Assembly (NCBI RefSeq): GCF_025717065.2
Contig: NZ_JAOVZO020000008.1
Span: forward strand, 62,001-126,000
DNA length: 64,000 bases
From: Tahibacter soli
GTDB taxonomy: Bacteria > Pseudomonadota > Gammaproteobacteria > Xanthomonadales > Rhodanobacteraceae
Reading direction: 5' to 3'
The position numbers were made by a program, and so were the translations under genes. Shown one piece after another: positions 17,604 through 29,263 of the stretch (position 1 is its first letter; every line of letters begins with the position of its first letter). The notes under the pieces were generated by a model, which worked only from the letters and a program-made list of their open reading frames with translations, had not been told where the DNA came from and made no database searches.

Positions 17604-18653
17604 ATGGGCGCTCCTACCCGGAGAATGCCTTTGAGCACTGCCGCCCGCCCGCAAGACCCGACCGCGCAACTGCGCCAGTTGGCCGCCCGTTTCGCCAAGC
17701 CCCATCTCGGGCGAGCGACGTGGCAACTCGCCAATACGGTGATCCCGTTTCTCGCGGTCTGGGCGCTGATGGCGTGGAGCGTCGTCGCGGGCTGGAGCTA
17801 CGGCTGGACTCTGCTCCTCGCGCTGCCGGCCTCGGGCCTGTACGTGCGCACCTTCATCATCCAGCACGACTGCGGCCACGGTTCGTACTTCGTCAACACG
17901 CGCACGAACGACCTCGTCGGGCGCTGCCTCGGCGTGATCACGCTGTTTCCGTACGGCTACTGGCGCAAGACGCACGCGATCCACCACGGCACGTCGGGCA
18001 ATCTCGACCGTCGCGAAGTGGGCGACATCGTCACGCTCACCGTCGAGGAATACCGCGCGCGGCCGTGGTTCGGCCGCATGCTGTATCGGCTGTACCGCTC
18101 CACGCCGGTGCTGCTCGGCATCGGCCCGTTCTACCAGTTCGTGATCAAGCATCGCTTTCCGTTCGACATGCCGTTCTCGTGGAAGAAGGAATGGGCGAGC
18201 GTGCTGATCAACAACGCGGTGCTGGCCGTCGCCGCGATCGCGCTGGGCTGGCTGATCGGCTGGAAAACGCTCGTGCTCGTGCACCTGCCGATCATCCTGA
18301 TCGCCGGCGCGCTCGGCGTATGGCTGTTCTACGTGCAGCACACGTTCGAGGATGCGTACTGGGCGCGCAAGGAAAACTGGTGCTCCGAGAAAGCGGCGAT
18401 TGCCGGCAGCTCGTACTACGACCTGCCGCGCGTGGTGCACTGGTTCACCGGCAACATCGGCTATCACCACCTGCACCACCTCGCGAGCCGCATCCCCAAC
18501 TACCGCCTGCGCGAAGCGTTCGAGTCGAGCCCGCTGCTGCAGCAGGCGCCGCGCCTGACCATCTGGAGCAGTTTCAAGAGCCTGCGCATGAAGCTGTGGT
18601 GCGAAAAAACGCAGCGGATGGTCGGGTTTCCGAAACGCGCGCAACAGGCCTGA
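17604..18653 (+). CDS. Membrane fatty acid desaturase
   Basis: The 349-residue protein has the three histidine boxes of di-iron membrane desaturases: HDCGH (in [13 protein letters not shown]), HAIHH (in [12 protein letters not shown]) and HHLHH (in [11 protein letters not shown]), separated by paired transmembrane helices. It should introduce a double bond into an acyl chain using O2 and an electron donor not encoded nearby. ATG at 17604 was chosen; another in-frame ATG at 17625 has GGAGA immediately before it and the frame also extends to a TTG at 17577, so the exact start is uncertain. Its stop overlaps the start of the ATP-grasp gene as TGATG. Confidence 0.92.
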   Translation: MGAPTRRMPLSTAARPQDPTAQLRQLAARFAKPHLGRATWQLANTVIPFLAVWALMAWSVVAGWSYGWTLLLALPASGLYVRTFIIQHDCGHGSYFVNTRTNDLVGRCLGVITLFPYGYWRKTHAIHHGTSGNLDRREVGDIVTLTVEEYRARPWFGRMLYRLYRSTPVLLGIGPFYQFVIKHRFPFDMPFSWKKEWASVLINNAVLAVAAIALGWLIGWKTLVLVHLPIILIAGALGVWLFYVQHTFEDAYWARKENWCSEKAAIAGSSYYDLPRVVHWFTGNIGYHHLHHLASRIPNYRLREAFESSPLLQQAPRLTIWSSFKSLRMKLWCEKTQRMVGFPKRAQQA

Positions 18654-19429
18654 TGCATTGGGTTCTGCAGGAGACCCTGTTCCGCGAGCACGAATGGGAA
18701 GCGCTCGTCGGCTGCCTCGAGCGGCACGCGATTCCCTATTCCGTCCATAAAGTGGTGCCGTTCGCGGGCACGCTCGTGCCCGCCGCCGAGCCGCGGCACG
18801 GCAAGGTCGTCTGCTTCGGCTCGTACTCGATGCGGCATTCCGCGCGCGCGAACGGCTGGACGCCCGGCGTCTACGATCTGTACGCGTGCGACTATCTCGT
18901 GCAGCGCGAGCGCTGGGGCGCGCAGCGGATGCTCAACGGCGACAGCGTCGTCGTCGCGTTCAAGGACGCGCGACTCGACCGGCCCGCGTTCGTACGGCCG
19001 GTCGACGACAGCAAATACTTCGCCGGCGCCGTGTTCGAACCCGACGCGTTCAATGCGTGGGTGCGCAAGGTCGCCGTGCTCGACGAAGACGTCGGCAGTT
19101 CGCTGACCGGCGATACGCGGGTGCAGATCTGCGCGCCGAAGACGATCTACGCCGAATACCGGTTCTGGGTCGTCGACGGCGACATCGTCACGCAGTCGGT
19201 GTACCGGCGCGGCGGCAAGTCGTACTTCGCGAGCGACGTCGACGAACGCTGCGCCGCGTACGTGCGCGAGATCGTCGCGATCTGGCAACCGGCGCGCGCG
19301 TTCGTCGTCGACATCGGCGACACGCCGGACGGCCTGCGCATCGTGGAGATCAATACGATCAACGCGGCCGGCTTCTATGCGGGCGACATCCAGGCGATCG
19401 TGCTGGCGCTCGAAGCGCTGGAGAACTGA
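18653..19429 (+). CDS. ATP-grasp domain protein (R2K-type, formerly DUF4343)
   Basis: The 258-residue cytosolic protein fits the compact R2K clade of ATP-grasp enzymes: an N-terminal alpha/beta part (HGKVVCFGSYSMRHSARANG), a central nucleotide-binding region ending TIYAEYRFWVVDGDIV and the C-terminal metal-binding segment RAFVVDIGDTPDGLRIVEINTINAAGFY, where D and E-x-N match ATP-grasp Mg ligands. Such enzymes form an amide, peptide or thioester bond from a carboxylate and ATP. Its start overlaps the desaturase stop (TGATG), so the two are coupled. The substrate is unknown; a role on an acyl or peptide substrate supplied by the partner is conceivable but inferred. Confidence 0.8.
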   Translation: MHWVLQETLFREHEWEALVGCLERHAIPYSVHKVVPFAGTLVPAAEPRHGKVVCFGSYSMRHSARANGWTPGVYDLYACDYLVQRERWGAQRMLNGDSVVVAFKDARLDRPAFVRPVDDSKYFAGAVFEPDAFNAWVRKVAVLDEDVGSSLTGDTRVQICAPKTIYAEYRFWVVDGDIVTQSVYRRGGKSYFASDVDERCAAYVREIVAIWQPARAFVVDIGDTPDGLRIVEINTINAAGFYAGDIQAIVLALEALEN

Positions 19430-19435
19430 CGCGCT

Positions 19436-20143
19436 TCAGCCTTTCGCGGCGAACACCGCGGCGCGGCCCGCCTCGTCGAGCAGACGCCACTGCCCCGCCG
19501 CGAGATCGCCCAGATCGAACCCGCCGATCGCGCTGCGGTGCAACGCTTCGACGTGATTGCCGACCGCCGCGAACATCCGCCGCACCTGGTGGTAGCGCCC
19601 CTCGTCGAGTGTCAGGCGCGCGCGGCGAGCGCCGAGCACGTCGAGTCGCGCGGGCAGTAGCGGCGTCTTTTCCGATTCGAGCATCAGCGTGCCCGACGCG
19701 AAGATCGCCGCCTCGTCGCCGCGCAGATCCTGCGCGAGCGTCGCTTCGTATACCTTGGCAATATTCGACTTCGGCGAAATGATCCGGTGCAGCAGCGCGC
19801 CGTCGTCGGTCATCAGGAGCAGGCCCGACGTGTCGCGGTCGAGCCGCCCGACCGTCGACAGCACGGGATTGCGATAGCGAAAGCGCGCCGGCAGCAGGTC
19901 GTACACGAGCCGCCCGGCGTCGCGCGTCGAGCAGGTGTAGCCGGTCGGCTTGTTGAGCGCGATCAGCATGCCGGCCGCGGGATCGAGCGGTTCGCCGTCG
20001 CAGCGGATGTCGGCGTGCGCGATGCGCGCGTCTTCGTCGATCGCGTTGCCGGCGGCGTCGGTGAACGCGCCGTCGCGCAGCATCGCCGTCACTTCCTTGC
20101 GGCTGCCGTAGCCGAGATTCGCCAGCAGTCGGACGAGTTTCAT
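19436..20143 (-). CDS. rsuA: 16S rRNA pseudouridine(516) synthase
   Basis: The 235-residue enzyme has an S4-like N-terminus (MKLVRLLANLGYGSRKEVTA) and the RsuA catalytic motif GRLDRDTSGLLLMT with the essential aspartate, followed by KVYEATL and YHQVRRMFAAVGNHVEALHR. It isomerises U516 of 16S rRNA. Members of this family include RluB/E/F, so the exact site is a family-based assignment; length and N-terminus favour RsuA. The start at 20143 overlaps the stop of rsmC as ATGA, giving a two-gene 16S rRNA modification unit. It is convergent with the ATP-grasp gene. Confidence 0.88.
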   Translation of the reverse strand: MKLVRLLANLGYGSRKEVTAMLRDGAFTDAAGNAIDEDARIAHADIRCDGEPLDPAAGMLIALNKPTGYTCSTRDAGRLVYDLLPARFRYRNPVLSTVGRLDRDTSGLLLMTDDGALLHRIISPKSNIAKVYEATLAQDLRGDEAAIFASGTLMLESEKTPLLPARLDVLGARRARLTLDEGRYHQVRRMFAAVGNHVEALHRSAIGGFDLGDLAAGQWRLLDEAGRAAVFAAKG

Positions 20144-21177
20144 GCCGCTCCCTTCGTAGCGCCGATCACCTTGAAGCCTTGTTCGTCGGCGAGCACGTCG
20201 CGCGTCGCGAAGTGCTCGGCCAGCGTACGTTCGTACGGCAGATGCCGGTTCGCGACCAGCAGCAGACGGCCGCCGGGCCGCAACGCCGCCGCGGCCGCGC
20301 GCACGAACGCCTGGCCGAGCTCCGGCAGGTCGGCGCGGCCGGTCGCGTGGAACGGCGGATTGGTCACGACGAAATCGTAGCGGCGCGAAAGGCCCCGCGC
20401 GACGTCGTGCCAGCGAAAGTCGAACGCGATGCGCGGCGCGTACTCGGCAAGATTTTCGCGCGCGAGATCGAGCGCCATCGCCTGCGCCTCGTACAGATCG
20501 AGCGCGGCGACGCCGGCGCAGCGGCGCGCGACTTCGCTCGCGAGATACCCGTAGCCGCTGCCGAGATCGGCGCCGTGCCCGGCGAGATCGACCGGCAGAT
20601 GCGCGGCGAGCAGCGCCGAGGCGGCGTCGATGCGATCCCACGCGAACACGCCGGGCCGGCTCAGATAGCGCCCGTCGGCGATGCGCTGCGGCGCGGCGGC
20701 GTCGGTCCAGGCGTCGGCCAGCGTGGTATCGACGCGCGCGGGGTCGAGGTCGGTCCAGAACGCGCGACAGCGGTGCTTGGACAGTGAACCCGCGGCGCCG
20801 AACAGCGCCTTGAAGTCGGACTCGGCCGAACGCGCGCCTTCGTCGTTCGCGACGCTCGCGACGATGCGCGCGCCGGGCGCGGCGCGGCGCAGCGCGCGCA
20901 CGAGATCGGCGCGCGATTCGACGCGCTGGCGCGGGGGCAGCAGCCAGACTTGGTCGAAGCCGTTCGCTTTGTCGCCGACGCGCGACACGACGTCGATACC
21001 GGCCTGCATCAGCACGTCGGCATGCGGCTTGAAGCCCTGCTCGCAGACGGGCTTGCCGTGCGTGGCGCGCCACAGCGCGAATGCGACGCCGTCGCGCGCG
21101 CGCAGGAACAGCGGGCGCCGCGCGGGCGGCGCTTCGGCGACGGCGAGGAACAGGGTTTCGAGGGCGGGGTCGGTCAA
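20140..21177 (-). CDS. rsmC: 16S rRNA (guanine(1207)-N2)-methyltransferase RsmC-like
   Basis: The 345-residue protein has the two-half layout of RsmC: a degenerate N-terminal methyltransferase-like half with WLLPPRQR, then a catalytic C-terminal half where ADLGSGYGYLASEVARR is the SAM-binding motif I and VVTNPPFHATGR is the N-P-P-F motif of N2-guanine methyltransferases. Length is within a few residues of E. coli RsmC (343). Closely related RlmG shares the fold, so the target base is inferred. It overlaps rsuA by four bases; both proteins modify 16S rRNA. Confidence 0.85.
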   Translation of the reverse strand: MTDPALETLFLAVAEAPPARRPLFLRARDGVAFALWRATHGKPVCEQGFKPHADVLMQAGIDVVSRVGDKANGFDQVWLLPPRQRVESRADLVRALRRAAPGARIVASVANDEGARSAESDFKALFGAAGSLSKHRCRAFWTDLDPARVDTTLADAWTDAAAPQRIADGRYLSRPGVFAWDRIDAASALLAAHLPVDLAGHGADLGSGYGYLASEVARRCAGVAALDLYEAQAMALDLARENLAEYAPRIAFDFRWHDVARGLSRRYDFVVTNPPFHATGRADLPELGQAFVRAAAAALRPGGRLLLVANRHLPYERTLAEHFATRDVLADEQGFKVIGATKGAA

Positions 21178-21199
21178 GGCGATGCGCCAGGGTTGGACT

Positions 21200-21335
21200 C
21201 CCTCTCCCCCGCGCTTGCGCGGGGGAGAGGGTCGGGGTGAGGGGGAGGTGCCACGGCCTTCGTCGAGATCGAGGAAGTGCGGAGCGTCGCCCCCTCACCC
21301 TCGCCCTCTCCCCAAGCGAGCTTGGGGGCGAGGGA
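21200..21335. repeat. Hairpin-pair repeat, locus 1
   Basis: Two G/C-rich hairpins (first arm CCCTCTCCCCCGCGC, second CCCTCTCCCCAAGCGAGC) are arranged as mirror images around a ~55-bp spacer that includes the flanks GGGGTGAGGGGG and CCCCCTCACCC. It fills the gap between rsmC and ispG. Similar units lie at 30213, 40011 and 58215. Confidence 0.85.
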
Positions 21336-21336
21336 A

Positions 21337-22590
21337 TCAACCCACCTTCCGCGCAAACTTCCCTTCCACATACTTCTCCAGCACCCCGACGAACTCCTGC
21401 GCGATGTTTTCGCCGCGCAGCGTCATCGTCTTCACGCCGTCGACGAACACCGGCGCCGACGGCGCCTCGCCCGTGCCCGGCAGCGAAATGCCGATGTTCG
21501 CGTGCTTGGATTCGCCCGGTCCGTTGACCACGCAGCCCATCACCGCGAGCGTGAGGTTTTCGACGCCGTCGTACTGGATGCGCCATTCCGGCATGCGCGC
21601 GCGAACGTGATCCTGCACCGTCTTGGCCAGTTCCTGGAAGAACGTGCTCGTCGTGCGTCCGCAGCCCGGGCACGCCGTGACGAGCGGCGTGAACGCGCGC
21701 AGGCCCATCGTCTGCAAAAGTTCCTGCGCGACGATCACCTCGCGCGTGCGCGACTCCTGCGGCTCGGGCGTCAGCGAAATGCGGATCGTGTCGCCGATGC
21801 CCTCCTGCATCAGCACCGCGAGCGCCGCGCTCGACGCGACGATGCCCTTCGAGCCGATGCCCGCTTCGGTGAGGCCCAGGTGCAGCGCGTAGTCGCTGCG
21901 CGCGGCGAGATCGCGGTACACGGCGATGAGCTCCTGCACGCCCGACACCTTGCACGACAGCACGATGCGCTCGCGCGCGAGCCCCAGTTCCTCGGCGCGC
22001 GCGGCCGAGTCGAGCGCCGAGCGGATCAGCGCCTCGCGCATCACGCGCGGCGCGTCCCACGGTTCGGCGCGCGCGTGGTTCTCGTCCATCATGCGCGCCA
22101 GCAGTTCCTGGTCGAGCGAGCCCCAGTTCGCGCCGATGCGCACGGCCTTGCCGTGCCGTATCGCCAGCTCCACGATCGTGGAGAACTGCACGTCTTTCTT
22201 TTTGCCGAAACCCACATTGCCCGGATTGATGCGGTATTTCGCGAGCGCCGTCGCCGCGGCCGGCTCGTGGGTCAGGAGCTGATGCCCGTTGTAGTGGAAG
22301 TCGCCGATCAGCGGCACGCCCACGCCCATCATGTCGAGGCGTTCGCGAATGCGCGGCACGGCTTCGGCGGCCTCCGGCGTGTTGACGGTGATGCGCACGA
22401 GCTCGGAGCCGGCGCGCCACAGTTCGGCGACCTGCTTCGTCGTCCCTGCGACGTCGGCCGTATCGGTGTTCGTCATCGACTGCACGACGATCGGCGCGCG
22501 ACCGCCGACCCTGACGCCGGCGATGTCGACGCCGACGCTGCCGCGGCGCGGTTCTGTCGAGGCGGCGCGGACTTCGGTTGCGTTGTTCAT
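21337..22590 (-). CDS. ispG: Flavodoxin-dependent (E)-4-hydroxy-3-methylbut-2-enyl-diphosphate synthase
   Basis: The 417-residue iron-sulfur enzyme converts MEcPP to HMBPP in the MEP isoprenoid pathway. Diagnostic segments are [38 protein letters not shown] and the [4Fe-4S] ligands in [10 protein letters not shown] and [18 protein letters not shown]. It has the insertion typical of the longer proteobacterial (beta/gamma) form: FDVL-type spacers around [20 protein letters not shown] are present. It is cytoplasmic and depends on reduced flavodoxin or ferredoxin. It lies 37 bp downstream of the PilZ-like gene on the same strand, and its 3' end abuts a repeat unit. Confidence 0.97.
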   Translation of the reverse strand: MNNATEVRAASTEPRRGSVGVDIAGVRVGGRAPIVVQSMTNTDTADVAGTTKQVAELWRAGSELVRITVNTPEAAEAVPRIRERLDMMGVGVPLIGDFHYNGHQLLTHEPAAATALAKYRINPGNVGFGKKKDVQFSTIVELAIRHGKAVRIGANWGSLDQELLARMMDENHARAEPWDAPRVMREALIRSALDSAARAEELGLARERIVLSCKVSGVQELIAVYRDLAARSDYALHLGLTEAGIGSKGIVASSAALAVLMQEGIGDTIRISLTPEPQESRTREVIVAQELLQTMGLRAFTPLVTACPGCGRTTSTFFQELAKTVQDHVRARMPEWRIQYDGVENLTLAVMGCVVNGPGESKHANIGISLPGTGEAPSAPVFVDGVKTMTLRGENIAQEFVGVLEKYVEGKFARKVG

Positions 22591-22627
22591 GGAGCGGGTT
22601 TCGTTGAGGCCAACGCGCTATGGTACC

Positions 22628-24367
22628 TCAGCCGCCGGTCCCGTCCGCCGGTTCGGCCTGGTGTTCGTCTTCGGCCGCCTCGGCTTCCGCCAGTTCCTCG
22701 GGCGTCGGCGCGCGGCCGATCAGCACGCGCTGATACGCGTTGCTCGCGTCGACGACGCTGACGTCGCCCAGGCGCGCGACGCTCGCCTGCCCTTCCCAGT
22801 CGAGCGGGTCGGCCGGCCGCGTCAGTTCCAGCTCGTGCGCATTGCGGTCGAACAGGTGCGGCGCGAGCACCGTCAGCGCGTGTTCGCCGTCCTGGTCGAG
22901 CAGGAGGATGCCGCGCATCGCCGCGCGCACCTGCCCGCCCGCGTCGAAGCTCGACAGGCCGACCGGCTGCGCGCGGCGCGCGAGCAGTTCGACGCCCGCG
23001 TCGACCGCGTCGTCGTCGTCGACGCGGATCCAGCGGATCACGCCGACCATCCAGTCCTGCGGCTCGTCCTCGTCGACGACGGGCGCGAGACCCACGAGTT
23101 CGCCGACCTTGGCGCGCGCGACGTCACCCTTTTCCCAGACGAGCCGGTAGCCGCCGAGGCTCTGGTCGAGCACCTTCGCACGCTGCACGGTCGGGCGCGC
23201 CTCGGTCGACTGGCTCGCCCACGGCGCGACCGAGTCGCGCTCGGACAGGCTGATGGCCTGCCCGCGCACGCGGCGCAGGAACGCGTCGAAATCCTCGTTG
23301 CCGGCCAATACGTAATGCAGGCCGTGCAGGCCGATCACCGTATCGAGCGCGTGACCGGCGGCGAGGCGTGCATGGCCGCGCTCGGCGCTGCCGGCCCAGC
23401 TGCGCATCAGCCGTTCGACGAAATGCCGCCGCGCCTGTACCGGCGGGCCGCCCTTGAGCCGGAAACTGACGATGTCGGCGCCGGGCGGCAGCAGCCGCAG
23501 ATGCGCATCGACCGTCGCATGCACCGGCTGCGGATCGAACGCGAGCAGGCCCTCGGCCGCCGCTTCGCGCTCTTCGGGCACGTAGCCGGGCCCCTGGTCG
23601 AGTTCGATGTGCACGGCGAACGCCCCGCCGCCGGCGCGCGCGCCGCCGACCCGGCAGAACGGCGCCCAGGCACGCGTCAGCGCGAACAGATCGCCCATTT
23701 CTCGCTGCGTATAGCGGTACGGATTGCACAGCGCGAGCAGCAGCGCATGCGCATAGGCCTGACCCGCCGACAGTTCCGAACCGCCGAGCAGCGGATCGGT
23801 CACGGGCTTGTCGTCGATGCGCAGCGTCGCGGCGATCACGTAGCAGTCGTGGATGCGCTGCCAGACGCCGACCGGCGGCGTGTGGTACAGCACGTAGCTT
23901 TTCGCGAGCAGCGAGCCCATGTGCTGCAGCGCCCGCACCGCGGCGAGCGCGACCGATTTTCCCTTGAGAAACGGCACCTTGCCGGCCGGCGCGCAGAAGT
24001 CGAACAGCGCCTGGCCGTAGCCTTGCGCGAGTTCGCGTTCGAAATCCTGGATGCTGCGCGCGAGCTGCAGCTTCGCCGGCGGCAGCGGAAAGCTTTCGAT
24101 CAGCACTTGGCGGTCGAGCGAACCGACCACCTGCTCGACCGGGCCGCGCAGGATTTCCAGCGCGTCGAGCCGCTGCTGCGGATCGATGCGCAGGCGGTTC
24201 ATCAGCATCAGCGCGTCGAGCAGCTGGCGCATGGTCGCCTGCGGATTGGCCAGCGGCAGATGCGACAGCCACGCGCGCAGCGACTTCGCGTCGGTCGCGA
24301 AATCGTTCTTGGCCGGCGCGTGCCGCTCGGGCCAGTCGGCGGCGAGGCGGTGGAACAACTCGTTCAT
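22628..24367 (-). CDS. Conserved protein with a PilZ-like C-terminal domain
   Basis: The 579-residue cytosolic protein begins MNELFHRLAADWPERHAPAK and is mostly helical for ~380 residues with no known catalytic motif. Around residues 385-475 the pattern changes: ARPTVQRAKVLDQSLGGYRL contains arginines followed by D401-x-S403-x2-G406, matching the PilZ D/N-x-S-x2-G signature, and it continues into WMVGVIRWIR and AGVELLARRAQPV, as in PilZ domains. I infer c-di-GMP binding. Family members in proteobacteria are mostly annotated only as hypothetical or chaperone-like. No flagellar or pilus genes are adjacent. Confidence 0.7.
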   Translation of the reverse strand: MNELFHRLAADWPERHAPAKNDFATDAKSLRAWLSHLPLANPQATMRQLLDALMLMNRLRIDPQQRLDALEILRGPVEQVVGSLDRQVLIESFPLPPAKLQLARSIQDFERELAQGYGQALFDFCAPAGKVPFLKGKSVALAAVRALQHMGSLLAKSYVLYHTPPVGVWQRIHDCYVIAATLRIDDKPVTDPLLGGSELSAGQAYAHALLLALCNPYRYTQREMGDLFALTRAWAPFCRVGGARAGGGAFAVHIELDQGPGYVPEEREAAAEGLLAFDPQPVHATVDAHLRLLPPGADIVSFRLKGGPPVQARRHFVERLMRSWAGSAERGHARLAAGHALDTVIGLHGLHYVLAGNEDFDAFLRRVRGQAISLSERDSVAPWASQSTEARPTVQRAKVLDQSLGGYRLVWEKGDVARAKVGELVGLAPVVDEDEPQDWMVGVIRWIRVDDDDAVDAGVELLARRAQPVGLSSFDAGGQVRAAMRGILLLDQDGEHALTVLAPHLFDRNAHELELTRPADPLDWEGQASVARLGDVSVVDASNAYQRVLIGRAPTPEELAEAEAAEDEHQAEPADGTGG

Positions 24368-24452
24368 CGCTCGATTCCTTGCCCCCTGCGAGGGCTTGCA
24401 AGTTTAGAGCCCGATGACGGCCTTTGGATTAAAACCGTGTCACAAGGTATGG

Positions 24453-26615
<2,163 letters not shown>

Positions 26616-26839
26616 CTCAGTCCTTTGATTCCCGGGGCGGGTTTTTCGGGGGTTGCGAGCGAGTATGATCGGAACCGCGCGGGACTGTCATCGGTATTTT
26701 GCGCGTTCGCGCCGGCAACGCCGGTGCGTCGCCTGACGCCCGTCGCGACGTTTTTGCGTATAGGTAACGATTGGTAAACCCCGCACAGCCAGGCAGTACC
26801 CGGTCCGTCGCCGACGGACCGTGACCCGAGCGAGCGCCA

Positions 26840-29251
26840 ATGACGGATCGTTTTCGCATCGCCATCGTCGGATCGGGACCGGGCGGCCTGTCGGCCGCCG
26901 CACGCGCCGCCGAGCGCGGCGAGTCGCACGTGCTGCTCGAGGCCGAGCCGCACCTGTCCAACACGATCTACCGCTATCAGAAGGGCAAGTTCGTCATGGA
27001 CGAGCCCGGGATCCTGCCGCTGCGTTCGCCCGTGCCGTTCAAGGCCGGCTCGCGCGAGACGATCCTCGGCGCCTGGGACGAAGCCGCCGCGCGGCTCAAG
27101 ATCAACGTGCGCCACGGCCACGAAGTGTCGGCCATCGCCAAACGCCCCGACGGCCTGTTCGAACTCAAGTGCGCGAACGGCAAGGTCGTCGAAGCGCAGT
27201 TCGTGGTGCTCGGCATCGGCCTGCAGGGCAACATCCGCAAGCTCGGCGTGCCCGGAGAAGACCTGCCGTTCGTGCAGTACCAGCTCGACGACCCCGACGA
27301 ATACGAGGGCGAAACGATCGTCGTCGTCGGCGCCGGCGACGCCGCGATCGAAAACGCGATCGCGCTCGCGAAACAGAACAACGTCGTCATCGTCAACCGC
27401 CGCGACGAGTTCGCGCGCGCCAAGAAAGGCAACGAGGCGGGCATCTTGAAGGCCATCGAAGACGGCCTGATCGAGTGCTACTACAACGCCGGTCCCGAGC
27501 GCGTCGACGCGCTCAGCGTCGGCCGCAAGAAAGGCCGCATGATCCTCGCCACCGCGAACGGCAAGGCGCAGATCCTGATCGACCGCGTCATCGCCCGCCT
27601 GGGCGCCACCGCGCCGCGCGGCTTCGTCGAGGCGTGCGGCGTCGAGTTTCCGAGCAAGGACCCGGCCTCGGTGCCGGCGATCAGCCCGCAGTACGAATCG
27701 AACGTCAAAGGCCTGTACATCGTCGGCGCGCTCGGCGGCTATCCGCTGATCAAGCAGGCGATGAACCAGGGCTACGAGGTCATCGAGTACATCCGCGGCG
27801 AAAAGGTCGAACCGGCCGACGAGCCGCTGCTCAAGGCCAAGTTCGCGCCGATGCCGGGCTTTCGCTCGGTCGACGAGGCGCTCGCGCGCGTGCAGAAGAA
27901 CGTGCGCCTGCTCTCGCACATCACGCCGCTGCAGCTGCGCGAGTTCATGCTCGACTCCGACGTGCGCACGCCGAAATCCGGCGAGACCGTTTTCGCGCGC
28001 AACGACTACACCAACAGCTTCTACTCGATCGTCGACGGCGAGGTGCAGGTGGTCGTCGACGCGGCGACCGACCAGCGCATCACGCTCAGACGCGGCGAAT
28101 TCTTCGGCGAGATGGGCCTCATCTCCGGCCGGCGCCGTTCCGCGACCGTCATCGCCGGCGCCGGCTGCGTGCTCGTGGAAACCCCGCGCCGGTCGATGAA
28201 CCGGCTGATCAATTCGGTGGCCGCGGTCAAGCGCGAGATCGACCAGGTGTTCATCCTGCGCGCGATCCAGTCGCGCTTCGTGCCGGAAGCCGACGCGGCG
28301 CAGCTCGCCGACGTCGTCGCGAGCGCGACGCTGCAGAAATTCGCGGCCGGCGACGTGCTGTTCAACGAGGGCGAAGTCGGCGACTGCCTGCATCTCGTGC
28401 GCGTCGGTTCGCTGACGATCTCGCGCAACATCGGCGGCAAGGAGGTCGTGCTGTCGTACGTGCCGGCCGGCAACTACGTCGGCGAAATGGCGCTGCTCGG
28501 CGACTCCAAGCGCTCGGCCACCGCGCGCGCCTCGATCGCGACCGAAACCGTGCGCCTGACCGGCGAGAGCTTCAAGAAGCTCGTCGCGCGGATGCCGGTG
28601 CTCAAGCTGCGGCTGCAGGCCGAGTACCGCCAGCGCGCCGCGGCGAATCTCGCGATGCAGGCGCTGCCGAGCGGCGGCGACGTGATCCAGTTCCTGCTGT
28701 CGCAGGGCGCGGGCGAAGCGACCGACATCCTGCTGATCGACGAATCGCTCTGCGTGCGCTGCGACAATTGCGAGAAGGCCTGCGCCGAAACGCACGGCGG
28801 CACCTCGCGACTCGACCGCGAGGCCGGGCCGACCTACGCGAGCGTGCACGTGCCGACGTCGTGCCGGCACTGCGAGCATCCGCACTGCATGAAGGACTGC
28901 CCGCCCGACGCGATCCGGCGCGCGCCGAACGGCGAGGTGTACATCGCCGACAACTGCATCGGCTGCGGCAACTGCGAGCGCAACTGTCCTTACGGCGTGA
29001 TCCACATGGCGTCGAAGCCGCCGAAGAAGCCGGGCCTGCTGTCCTGGCTGCTGCTGGGCCTCGGCCCCGGCCCCGGCGAAGCGCCGGTCGATCCGAAAAA
29101 GAAAAAAGAGGCAAAAGAGAAAAAAGCGGTCAAATGCGACATGTGCAAGGACGTCGGCGGCGGCCCCGCGTGCGTGCGCGCGTGCCCGACGGGCGCCGCG
29201 ATCCGCATCTCGCCGGAGGAATTCCCGGCCTATGCGCAGTCGCGGCGATAG
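26840..29251 (+). CDS. Flavoprotein fused to two cNMP-binding domains and four [4Fe-4S] clusters (protein A)
   Basis: This 803-residue protein has no signal peptide and should be cytoplasmic. Residues 1-340 form a thioredoxin-reductase-like FAD/NAD(P) module with GSGPGG at 11-16 and a second dinucleotide motif, VVVGAGDAAIEN, near 160. Residues ~370-480 and ~495-575 are two cyclic-nucleotide-binding domains; each has the phosphate-binding cassette pattern (GEFFGEMGLISGRRRSAT and GEMALLGDSKRSAT). From residue 638 there are four cysteine sets: CVRCDNCEKAC, CRHCEHPHCMKDC, CIGCGNCERNC and CDMCKDVGGGPACVRAC, 16 cysteines in all, as in NrfC/DmsB-type ferredoxin subunits. It could move electrons from NAD(P)H to a membrane partner under nucleotide control. 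It starts a six-gene co-directional cluster; the next gene begins 12 bp downstream. Confidence 0.9.
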   Translation: MTDRFRIAIVGSGPGGLSAAARAAERGESHVLLEAEPHLSNTIYRYQKGKFVMDEPGILPLRSPVPFKAGSRETILGAWDEAAARLKINVRHGHEVSAIAKRPDGLFELKCANGKVVEAQFVVLGIGLQGNIRKLGVPGEDLPFVQYQLDDPDEYEGETIVVVGAGDAAIENAIALAKQNNVVIVNRRDEFARAKKGNEAGILKAIEDGLIECYYNAGPERVDALSVGRKKGRMILATANGKAQILIDRVIARLGATAPRGFVEACGVEFPSKDPASVPAISPQYESNVKGLYIVGALGGYPLIKQAMNQGYEVIEYIRGEKVEPADEPLLKAKFAPMPGFRSVDEALARVQKNVRLLSHITPLQLREFMLDSDVRTPKSGETVFARNDYTNSFYSIVDGEVQVVVDAATDQRITLRRGEFFGEMGLISGRRRSATVIAGAGCVLVETPRRSMNRLINSVAAVKREIDQVFILRAIQSRFVPEADAAQLADVVASATLQKFAAGDVLFNEGEVGDCLHLVRVGSLTISRNIGGKEVVLSYVPAGNYVGEMALLGDSKRSATARASIATETVRLTGESFKKLVARMPVLKLRLQAEYRQRAAANLAMQALPSGGDVIQFLLSQGAGEATDILLIDESLCVRCDNCEKACAETHGGTSRLDREAGPTYASVHVPTSCRHCEHPHCMKDCPPDAIRRAPNGEVYIADNCIGCGNCERNCPYGVIHMASKPPKKPGLLSWLLLGLGPGPGEAPVDPKKKKEAKEKKAVKCDMCKDVGGGPACVRACPTGAAIRISPEEFPAYAQSRR

Positions 29252-29263
29252 GAACGTTCGCGG

